From JACCXG01 sp963785755 (GTDB lineage: Bacteria; Acidobacteriota; Vicinamibacteria; Vicinamibacterales; 2-12-FULL-66-21): a stretch of DNA of 23,066 bases. Location: positions 1 to 23,066 of the forward strand of contig CAWAXG010000064.1 of NCBI GenBank assembly GCA_963785755.1, in the 5' to 3' direction. A program made the position numbers and the translations under genes. The notes below the pieces were generated by a model. The model saw only the letters and a list, made by a program, of their open reading frames with translations. It did no database searches and had not been told where the DNA came from. Every line of letters begins with the position of its first letter. Position 1 is the first letter of the stretch. This document shows positions 16,901 through 22,863 of this stretch, piece by piece.

Positions 16901-17138
16901 CAGTAAAGGCATAGAGCCCGTCGTTGTTCGTTTTCGTCGTCGTGGCGATGTTGGTCGCGACGTTCGTGGCCGTGACCAGGACTCCGGTGACGACCGCGCC
17001 GTTTGGATCTGTCACCGCCCCGGTGAGCGTGGAGCGGATGGTCTGAGCGCTGGCCAGCGTGCCGGTAACGGCGAGCGCAAGCGTGATCGCGATGACGACC
17101 CGGGATCGCGTGGACGGGTGTCGAGTCGGCTGCGCCAT
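13911..17138 (-). CDS. TonB-dependent receptor, Oar-like with carboxypeptidase-regulatory-like domain
   Basis: An intact 1,075-residue outer-membrane receptor. Residues 1-30 form a signal peptide (VVIAITLALAVTGTLASAQ). Residues about 33-115 are a CarboxypepD_reg-like beta-sandwich (STLTGAVTDPNGAVVTGVLV; GLYAFTALTPGEYVL). The plug follows (DYKQIQSLPLNGRLFQQLV; LLDGVANNEP; EFGVFGGAVVNLTIRSGTN), then a large beta-barrel to the C-terminal Phe (IQLGARVLF), the usual signal for barrel insertion. Such receptors are expanded in Acidobacteriota and take up large substrates, often glycans, using TonB-ExbBD energy. ATG 17138 has GGAG six bases upstream; an ATG four codons earlier is less likely. Its downstream neighbour is a dead arabinofuranosidase, suggesting arabinose-containing polysaccharide as a former substrate. 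No SusD is present. Confidence 0.95.
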   Translation of the reverse strand: MAQPTRHPSTRSRVVIAITLALAVTGTLASAQTIRSTLTGAVTDPNGAVVTGVLVTATNVATNIATTTKTNNDGLYAFTALTPGEYVLAVEQKGFKRFVQSGIVLQIAQATRLDVPLEVGQITEEVSVVGETQLVRSTSSELGQVIDYKQIQSLPLNGRLFQQLVTLTPGAVARGFADFAENPAAAGARSFVHHSVNGMPWSGNNYLLDGVANNEPLNAFINVTPPLEAIQEFKVQTNNPSAEFGVFGGAVVNLTIRSGTNRLSGSVFEYYRDDSLNARNFFAATKAPFNSHQFGGTVGGPIQKNRAFFFGDFQGLRQDQGRTFLFTVPTAEMRAGNLSGISNAIFDPATGERFAGNIIPAGRINPIARRVADVWPLPNNGTGLVNNYLENNVQTNDLNAFDVRGDATLGRAGALFVRYSRAHRDFVEPPAGNQFMEGGNASESSNYNAVGGHTYTFSGSMLNELRVGINKFDLAQVGSDFGIPKNNELGIPNGNIEGHPYTFGIADFNIPGYRRTGSPGFTNSVRIGTTVQLSDTLSWLVGRHSVKVGGDYRHITSTLTNPQTMPRGRFTFGSQYTSNAGASGTGDGFASFLLGFPNQIDRDFVDTYPNVLIHFVGFFAQDDFRVTRNLTMNLGLRWDLLTSPVEQANRQTNFSLQDGLIHLASADDRGPLTSNFYGGWAPRLGVAYSPDDGRTAIRAAFGISYYRDNFGANGGTLERNHPLFQQILLQSPTQFTPFRSLSDGLPGFTPVPLTATIQPPPGFAVFFFPEGDKPNRAQMFNVGIQRQLPWDAVVDVTYVGTRGSNIFRSRNINVPLPGPGALDPRRPFFNVAPNTPSINQRSGDGKSWYDALQVKLDKRFSGGLQGLVSYTYSKSEDTTFILHPSFDTRAPSIGKAIDIPNNLVVSWTYELPFGPEKRFANGGSAIVQKLLEGWAVNGITMYQTGEPLNVTVASSLLNTGSGNWANVTCTDIGITGRVDQWFDTSCFANPPQFQFGNYEIGQVRGPALINTDFSVFKRTRLGGARSLELRLETFNLFNHAHFGNPNTSFGNSQFGRITSTRLPSREIQLGARVLF

Positions 17139-17477
17139 GAGGGACTCCATCGAAGCGCGATGCGTCCACTTATGTCGCCTCGATCCCCCGTGACGCACCG
17201 CCGATGAATAAAAGGAGGCGGTCGCTATGATAGACACCCAACCGTCAAAGTCACGCGAAAACGGGTATCTCAGTTGAGGTGCCGGCGCGAACCGGTTCCA
17301 CGGGGCCTGCGAGAGCTAGCGAGCGTGGCCAGCCAAGCTTCTTTCCAGCCGAGCTGTCTCCACGGACATCTTGCACCTTTCGGCGCGAGTTGTCGTCGCT
17401 GCGGCGGACCGTCTGAGGTGCGGGACGGCCGACCCCGATTTTGCGGAGTCGGCTGCGATGTGCTGCGGTTTGGTGCC

Positions 17478-17515
17478 AGCCTGTCACGCAGAGGCCGCGG
17501 GTTCGGGCCGCCAAA
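17478..17515 (+). other. tRNA-Asp(GTC) 3'-half-like remnant
   Basis: The sequence contains GCCTGTCACGCAG, identical to the anticodon arm of bacterial tRNA-Asp (loop CTGTCAC with anticodon GTC), followed at nearly the right distance by CGCGGGTTCG, the 5' half of the T arm. The anticodon stem is partly mismatched, the T-arm 3' strand is altered (GGGCCGCC), and no D arm or 5' acceptor strand was found. It is not a functional tRNA. Such 3'-half copies are often left by integration of mobile elements into tRNA genes. Confidence 0.5.
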
Positions 17516-17593
17516 CCTCCTAAGTCCAAGCCCCGCCGACTGCCCCGCTCCTCCACCCCCTCGGGCCTCGACGGAAGGCAGCTCAACAGTAAG

Positions 17594-17632
17594 CCTCAAC
17601 AAAATTGGGGTGCGGCTGTGGACTGCTTGCTG
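17594..17632 (+). repeat. Imperfect direct repeat, copy A
   Basis: TCAACAAAATTGGGGTGCGG followed by CTGTGGACTGCTTGCT matches copy B at 20047-20084, with three substitutions and a 2-base gap. The copies lie about 2.45 kb apart in the same orientation. Confidence 0.7.
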
Positions 17633-17783
17633 CTGCAGGCATGTGGCGCACGCCGCGAACAGTGGGGGACGCCGTTCGCAGCCGCAGTAGCGGCGTTCGG
17701 GCGACCGGCGTCTTCAGCGTGCGATGACGATCGGTTAGAAGTTAGTGAGATGGTCGCTATATTGCGCCCAGTCTGACTGATTC

Positions 17784-18794
17784 TCACGGGCGCCGGCGCT
17801 CGGTCCACACGGTTCCGTGAACCGCCGTAGGGACCGCTTCGCCGTTGCTGAATCCCGCGACGACGCCGCGGTCGTTGATGTCCATCGCGAAGCTGGAGCT
17901 GCCTCCAGGCAGGGTGCCGAGGTCGATGATCTCGCCGTCTTCCCAGAGGATCGCGTGCGGCTCGAACGCACTGTTGTAGCCCCAGCCGACGATCTGCCCA
18001 CGCTCGTTGATGCCTGTGGCTTGGCTGAATGCTGCCCCGGGCAGCGCGCCGAGATCGGTTGTCTGGCCTTCGCACCAGAGCGTCGCATGCGCTTCCCCAT
18101 TGAGTGTGGCCGAGTAGCCGACGACGCACCCGCGTGAGTCGACGTCATGGGCGACGCTGGAGGCGGAGCCGTTCAGCGCAGTCAACTCGGAAAAGACGCC
18201 GTCCCGCCAGATGAACGCACTGGAGCCGTCCCCGTATCCGACGATGACGCCCCGATCGTTGATCGCCGAGACCCACCGCCACTGCGGGCTGGGGAAGAGG
18301 CCGAGATCGACAATCTGTCCTCTGTCCCACCGGACGAGGTGAAGCCGCCCGTCGGCGTCCAGCGCAGTGCCTGCTACCTGTCCCCTGTCGTTGATCGCGT
18401 CTGCGGTGCTGTAGGAACCCCCTGGTAGCGTGCCGAGGTCGATTGGTTCTCCCCGGTGCCACAGGACCGCTGTCGTGTTCTCGATAGTGGACCGGCTCGA
18501 CCCGACCACGTCCCCGTGCTTGTTGATGTCGAGAGCGAGGCTGAACGTGTGACCCGGCAGCGTCCCGAGATCGATCCACTCGCCGTCGCGCCAGAGCGCC
18601 GCGTGCTGGTCGATCCCTTCGGAGGCGCCGCTCGAGCCCGCGATCTGCCCACGGTTGTTGATTGCCCATGCCTGGCTGAACTGGGCATCGGGCGGGGCCC
18701 CGAGATCGACAACGCGCAGCTGGGCGGCGAGCGCCGCGGACAGCAGCGCCACGGTCACGGTCAGGAACGATGCGAACCGTCGAGGAGTTTTCAT
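17784..18794 (-). CDS. HAF-repeat exported protein
   Basis: An intact 336-residue protein. ATG 18794 has GGAGG five bases upstream and starts a signal peptide (FASFLTVTVALLSAALAAQ, cleavage after about residue 24). The mature part has seven tandem repeats of about 40-45 residues with the pattern DLGTLPGGSxSxAxxINxxG-xVVGxS followed by HAxLWxxGxxxDLG; the A-LW segment is the HAF-repeat hallmark. These repeats are predicted to form beta-propeller-like or solenoid structures on exported proteins; the function is unknown. No cell-wall anchor, lipobox or PEP-CTERM is present at the C-terminus (TERRRP). The frame is open upstream to 19046 but lacks plausible composition there. Confidence 0.87.
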   Translation of the reverse strand: MKTPRRFASFLTVTVALLSAALAAQLRVVDLGAPPDAQFSQAWAINNRGQIAGSSGASEGIDQHAALWRDGEWIDLGTLPGHTFSLALDINKHGDVVGSSRSTIENTTAVLWHRGEPIDLGTLPGGSYSTADAINDRGQVAGTALDADGRLHLVRWDRGQIVDLGLFPSPQWRWVSAINDRGVIVGYGDGSSAFIWRDGVFSELTALNGSASSVAHDVDSRGCVVGYSATLNGEAHATLWCEGQTTDLGALPGAAFSQATGINERGQIVGWGYNSAFEPHAILWEDGEIIDLGTLPGGSSSFAMDINDRGVVAGFSNGEAVPTAVHGTVWTERRRP

Positions 18795-19182
18795 CAGGGC
18801 CTCCGGGGCTTGCTGCCTGGTAGGACGTTTTGTAGCACTTCTGCCCACGCCAACGGGAATGATCGGACGTTGGAGGTGCCAACTTCGACCGCCGCGGGTT
18901 CGGGATGCGTCTGCAGCAACTGGCGTTCCAGGGATCGGACCTCGCGCCGACTGACCGCGCGGTCCGCACCGCCCCCGAAGACAATGAGCCTGCAGCCGAG
19001 CGATCGAGCCGTACCCGGCCTTGACGCGTCTCACGACAGGAGCCACCTTTCACCCAGGTCGTTGTTCGGTTGCCGGCGGCCCACGCAGTGCGCTTGGGCT
19101 CGGGGATTGTCGGAGATTCCGCTCGCCGCAACCAGGGCAGGAGTGGCTGCTCCAAAGCTGCACGGCACGCTATAGTGCCGTC
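18795..19182. other. 388-bp spacer
   Basis: No gene recognised. It holds the promoter region of the HAF gene on the minus strand and, at its right end, the palindrome next to the 26-residue peptide gene. Open frames are shadows. Confidence 0.4.
19162..19181 (+). promoter_or_regulatory. Perfect 7-bp inverted repeat overlapping a -10-like TATAGT
   Basis: ACGGCAC (19162-19168) and GTGCCGT (19175-19181) flank GCTATA, ending one base before the ATG at 19183. TATAGT at 19171-19176 sits seven bases before that ATG, the distance expected if the transcript starts at or near the ATG. No good -35 was found. It could be a repressor site, or a hairpin over the start region. Confidence 0.4.
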
Positions 19183-19263
19183 ATGACGAGACTGGTGCTG
19201 CTCCTGATGGCCGTGATGGTAGTCATCATCGTCGCGCGGACCATGTTTGGCAGCCGTCGATAA
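19183..19263 (+). CDS. 26-residue single-pass membrane peptide
   Basis: ATG 19183 to TAA 19261-19263 encodes a short basic N-terminus (MTR), a hydrophobic helix of about 16 residues (LVLLLMAVMVVIIVA) and a basic end (RTMFGSRR), the classic layout of a small membrane protein. The frame extends upstream to 19021 but that part is not hydrophobic or plausible. No Shine-Dalgarno lies upstream; a TATAGT seven bases before the ATG would fit leaderless translation. The function is unknown. Confidence 0.5.
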   Translation: MTRLVLLLMAVMVVIIVARTMFGSRR

Positions 19264-19376
19264 TCCGCCGGCGGGCACTGTGAACGATTGCTAACGTTCA
19301 CCCCACCAGGTCACGCATATTTGGCGTAGCCTAGCCTATAGTCCAAGCACGTGCAGATCGCATATAAACTGCTTTC

Positions 19377-19798
19377 ATGGCAAAGAAATCAAACCCGAGT
19401 TCTAACGTCCCACTCACCAAACAAGCCGCCGGTGCCGTGACTGGCGCAGTCGCCGGCAGCATGATCGCCGGGCCCGCGGGCGCAATCGTTGGGGGTCTCG
19501 CGGGAGCCGTGATGGGTAATCGCGTCGAGCAGGGCAAACCCGCGGTGCCAACGGAAGCTGTGGCTGCCGCGAAGTCTGCCGCAAAGCAGGTGAGCCGGGT
19601 TCCTGTCGGCAAGGCGTTCAATCGCTCACCGCCAAAGCCGGAATCTCGAAGAAGACCACAAGGAAAACCACCGCCAAGAAGACTTCCGCAAAGAAGACTA
19701 CCGCCAAGAAAACCGCAGCGAGAAAACCGGCGGCGAAGAAGTCACGGTCAAGACCGGCCGCGAAGTCCAGGTCGGCAAAGAAGTCGGTTCGCCGATAA
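19377..19798 (+). pseudogene. Glycine-zipper protein with histone H1-like Lys/Ala/Thr tail, frameshifted
   Basis: ATG 19377 starts a glycine-zipper segment (AAGAVTGAVAGSMIAGPAGA and IVGGLAGAVMG, residues about 18-50), then AAAKSAAKQVSRVPVGKAF near 75. At about 19619-19621 a one-base change moves the coding sense to the next frame, which reads SLTAKAGISKKTTRKTTAKK and further KTxAKK repeats to KSVRR and TAA 19796-19798. Lys-Thr-Ala-rich tails of this kind bind DNA non-specifically (histone H1/HU-like tails). As written, the original frame runs on through a basic, implausible 100 residues. It is either a pseudogene or a single-base sequence error; the repaired protein would be about 140 residues. 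Confidence 0.7.
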
Positions 19799-20332
19799 TC
19801 AACCGCTTGCCGGTCACCTCAACCCACCCCATTCCGGGCGGGGGGTTGCCTCCTGCCGGGAAAGCTCTTTCGTAGGGCACGTTGTGAGCGTCCCGACGTT
19901 GGGTCGGCTCCCGCCCGCCCCCCGGCTATGAGCCACGGCGCCCTAAGCACGTTATGGTTTCCGACCTAACGGGGCATACGGTCACGTCCGCCCATCCTCC
20001 CCCGCTGCCGCCACCTCCCCGTGGCGGTCGAGCCTTACAGAAAAGATCAATAAAACTGGGGTGCGGGGCTGTGGACGGCTTGCTCAACCTGAAGTAACGA
20101 ACCCCGGCGGCCGCATTGTCCCGACCGAACGGCCACGGCGGTTCACCAGGTGAGCGTGCCGCGCAAGTACGTCCACACGGTCCTCGTCGGGTCGCCTTCG
20201 GATCGTCCAGACGCCACGCGCGGATTAAGGAGTAGCGGCCTTGGTCGCGTCGCTTGCTAAAATCCCCTGAATGGCCTCGGTGGGGAGTACTCAGCGGCGG
20301 TAGAGACGGCAGGCCCACCCATCTCGGGCTTA
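19799..20332. other. About 530 bp without a gene
   Basis: A stem-loop-capable sequence CAACCC...GGGTTG at 19820-19848 lies 21 bases past the previous stop but lacks a T-run. Copy B of the direct repeat is at 20047-20084. The 289-codon minus-strand frame across this stretch is real only in its first 60 codons (the DUF6994-like relic); the rest is noncoding. Confidence 0.45.
20047..20084 (+). repeat. Imperfect direct repeat, copy B
   Basis: TCAATAAAACTGGGGTGCGG followed by GGCTGTGGACGGCTTGCT matches copy A at 17594-17632. Upstream both copies have a C-rich stretch and a CTCGA/GTCGAGCC motif, so the similarity may extend further at a lower level. Confidence 0.7.
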
Positions 20333-20623
20333 GTGCCGATGATCCACGTCGACGACGTCGAGCGGTCGGCTGCGTTTTACGGGCTGTTTGGCTTCGTGAT
20401 CGGCAACTCCGTTCCGGCGGAACCGCCGATGCACTGGGCTTGGCTATATGCGCCGAAAGCGAGCGATTGGAAGCGTGGCCCGAATCTGATGGTGACGCGG
20501 AGCGCCCGCGCCGTGGACCCAAGCGCCCAGGACGTGCTGTTCTATCTATACGCTGCCGACCTGCCCTCGCTCCGGAGCACCCTGGTGTCGCAGGGAATCG
20601 AAGCGGGTGAGATTGACTACCCG
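20333..20623 (+). pseudogene. VOC (glyoxalase/bleomycin-resistance) family protein, 3'-truncated
   Basis: GTG 20333 starts PMIHVDDVERSAAFYGLFGF, the standard first beta-alpha unit of a VOC domain, followed by MHWAWLYAPKASDW, VLFYLYAADLPSLRSTLVSQ and GIEAGEIDYP. The final strand and the metal-ligand region (usually ...GG.F...DPDGY) are missing: after DYP at 20623 the sequence is that of another gene on the opposite strand. About a quarter of the expected domain is lost, including a metal-ligand Glu, so it is not expected to function. VOC proteins are metalloenzymes such as dioxygenases, glyoxalases and antibiotic-binding proteins; the substrate is unknown. Confidence 0.7.
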
Positions 20624-20950
20624 GGAAGACCATCATGCCGCCAATGGTGTAGGCGATGGCCATGAACGCTTCGTTGTCTTCGTCAGTGTAGAGCTCGGGA
20701 TGCACCTTGGCGAATCCCCACCTCGTGAACGTGGCGATGGCCGAGTCGCTGGACAGAAAGAACTCGCCAAGCTCCGAGCGATGATGCAGGTACACGCCGC
20801 GCTTGGCGTCATTCAGGTCGAAGAGCGCGCCATCTGGCAGGGTCTTGCTCCACAGGAGTTTGTCGTACGCCGGAGTGTGGGACTGTCTGCGTCAGGGTCT
20901 CTCCCGGGCGGCGTATCGGTCCTGAAGTCGAACGATGTATCGATAAGCAT
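20624..20950 (-). pseudogene. DUF6994-like protein, N-terminal piece with frameshift
   Basis: ATG 20950 starts LIDTSFDFRTDTPPGRDPDA and SPTLRR. At about 20867 a one-base loss shifts the frame; the continuation YDKLLWSKTLPDGALFDLND, then GVYLHHRSELGEFFLSSD and FMAIAYTIGGMMVFPG is in the next frame. The protein then stops matching at 20624, where the VOC relic on the other strand begins, so about half of the usual length is missing. The family is recognised from the FDFRTDTPPG, LLWSK.LP.G, LHHRSELGEFFLSSD and YTIGGMMVFPG motifs; its function is unknown to me. Confidence 0.65.
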
Positions 20951-21167
20951 GGGCAAGGATCCGCTGTGAGAGGGCGTTGCTCTCGGCTCCAGACACCCGA
21001 CAGTGGCCGTGTGTATGTGCTGACGGGGCCGTACCGGCCAGGCTCGCAACCCCGGCCACAAATCCAGCTGAGGTCTGTCGCCTCGACTCGAGGCTCGTCG
21101 CTCGTCGATTTCGGTTGGAGCCGTGCCGAGACCGACGTTGCCACGGCGCGCAGCACCGTCAGATTGG
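20951..21167. other. Spacer between two decayed genes
   Basis: No gene recognised. Overlapping plus-strand frames look like shadows. Confidence 0.35.
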
Positions 21168-22544
21168 TCACGGCACATCTACTGGAGGAGGCAGTTCCGC
21201 CAAAGGCGACGCGGCAACCGGCGCCAGACGCACCCTGAACTGCACCGCGAGCAGCTGCAAAGAAGCATCACACTGCAAGGCTCCGTGTCGGACGTAATAG
21301 CTTCCTCGGCGAGTGTCGGGATCGAAGCCATGGAGCCGATACAGCAGGTATGAACCAGCGTGTCGTGCCGAGAATTCCACCTCGTTTGCCGAAATGAAGA
21401 AGTCCGTCTCGGCTGCCCCCTTGGTGGTCTTCACCTCGATAAAGCGCGGCGAACCGTCTAGCTCGAATGAGTCCACCCCAGCGCCGTCGCCCTCCACCGC
21501 CGAGACGTGGCGGACCAGTTCGGCAAGATCCGCGCGGCTGTTCGCCAAAAGCCAGGCTTTCTCAGAGACGACAACGGCCAACTCCCCTGTGGCACCCAGA
21601 TCCCGATTCAGCCTGTCCTGCACTGAACGGTCTGGTACTTTCCGAGCTCGGAATTCCGCAGTGTGGCTGCCAGTACCGAGGTCGTCCCCGCGGCGGTGGC
21701 GTCTCCACGAGTTCGGACGCGGTGATTACGTCGAGCGGCGGAGCAACTGCCGAGGGCTGGGCTTGGACGAGCTGCAGTCCCATTCTCGTCAGCACGGCGC
21801 TTGGTGGAGGCCACTCGTCGATCAGTTGCCATTGAAAGTGTACGGGCTGCTCACGGTCGCGTCGTGCGTCACATACGCGAGGCGCCCGAGGTACATGTAC
21901 GGAACCGGAGCGCCACCGTCACCTCGATCACGGGTTCTGAGAAACAACCGGACGTAGGAGCGCTCGGGGTCATGGGCGATCAGTTGGCGGATCTGAGGGT
22001 CGCTCCAGCCTCTGATTCGGTTGAGACTGCCAGGTCAGAACGCCGTCCACCGTGACACTCTCGTCAAAGGTATGGTCGCCCTGTTCTCGCCCGAACGTCA
22101 CGAACAGATGAACTCGCCCGGCTGATGTTCCACGATGCCGGCCAAGCCCCACGTCCCAGCACCGGGAGTGAAGTTGGCAGTCGGCGCGAAGATGTCGCGC
22201 ACTTCCCGTCGGCTATAGTCATCGAACAACCGCAACGGGTGTACAGGTCCCGTGGTCGGCTCGGTGACGACCACCGTGAATCCGAGCGCCTCGAGGCGAG
22301 CGCGCACGGTCGCATTGCCGCCACTGAACTCCGCAGCGTTGAGTGGACCCAGTTCGGGATGCTGGTAGCCGTGCGCGGCGCCCGCTATCGCTTTGGAATC
22401 GTAACTGCGGCCGTCTTGCACGAGAAAATAGCCGCGCGCTCTGCGGAATCCATACTTCGCTAGAAATGCATCCCGACCAAGAGTATCGAACTCCGCGAGC
22501 GCGCGGAGCACCGCATCTTGGGAAGTGAGGTCGGGCAGCGCCAT
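21168..22544 (-). pseudogene. Multi-domain restriction-type protein: ScoMcrA-like N-terminal domain, DUF3427, DUF3883; five frameshifts
   Basis: ATG 22544 starts MALPDLTSQDAVLRALAEFD and GYFLVQDGRSYDSKAIAGAA, the head domain of ScoMcrA-like modification-dependent nucleases. DUF3427 follows: LFDDYSRREVRDIFAP, TFTPGAGTWG-type segment, then in a new frame (lesion near 22105) FVTFGREQGDHTFDESVTVD and LTWQSQPNQR; new frame near 22006: SDPQIRQLIAHDPERSYVRL and YLGRLAYVTHD; new frame near 21860: QPVHFQWQLIDEWPPPSAVL. After a linker (lesion near 21690) comes ELGKYQTVQ; a 5-base insertion near 21622 separates it from DRLNRDLGATGELAVV. The last part, DUF3883, is in one frame: ELDGSPRFIEVKTTKG with the E-x-K of a PD-(D/E)xK-like fold, and FSARHAGSYLLYRLHGFD. 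Ancestral length would be about 460 residues. The likely former role is cutting modified foreign DNA; this is inferred from domains. Confidence 0.75.
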
Positions 22545-22863
22545 GTTTCAACCTACCTATCGACACGCAGTCGTTGAGTCTGGCGGCTAAGTCTACGCCC
22601 GTCCGAAGCCAGGGAGCTCTCGTCGCTGCGTCAATTGCTCGACAATGGCGGCGCGACCGCCGTGAGCCCGCCGCTGGGAAATCATACAGGGATCTTCCAT
22701 CGTCGCCGCAGCGGTTTTCGATGCGGCCGTTGCCAGTTCGTCCGCCTGTCCACGTTATGGTGGATGTCGGGGCTCACACCTACCAGCCGGAGCCCTCCGC
22801 CGCCCAGCGAGCGCCGCCAACCGCCGTGCCATATGCCACCCTCTCAGGCTGGTGGCGACAGTC
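22545..22863. other. About 320 bp without a clear gene
   Basis: Divergent spacer between the broken restriction gene and the HNH fragment. Open frames on both strands are low quality; a CxxC-like FRCGRCQFVR occurs in one plus-strand frame, but without supporting context. Confidence 0.35.

Larger units (their letters stand above)
17139..17783. other. About 645 bp noncoding stretch with tRNA-like remnant and repeat
   Basis: No gene is supported. It holds the promoter region of the TonB receptor (no confident -35/-10 pair), a tRNA-Asp 3'-half-like sequence at 17478-17515 and one copy of an imperfect direct repeat at 17594-17632. The open frames here are Arg/Pro-rich GC shadows. Confidence 0.5.

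Noticed and set aside
17478..17515. A functional tRNA-Asp gene
   Set aside because: No D arm or acceptor stem, mismatches in the anticodon and T stems.
19640..19760. Short repeated units, considered as a CRISPR or tandem DNA repeat
   Set aside because: The units are AAG-ACC-GCC type codon repeats encoding a Lys/Thr/Ala tail; there are no spacers or regular repeat length.
19820..19848. Intrinsic terminator after the H1-like gene
   Set aside because: The stem is short and interrupted and no T-run follows; kept only as a note in the spacer entry.
19926..20795. 289-codon minus-strand ORF as one gene
   Set aside because: Only its first 60 codons match a protein family; beyond 20624 it passes antisense through the VOC gene and then noncoding DNA.
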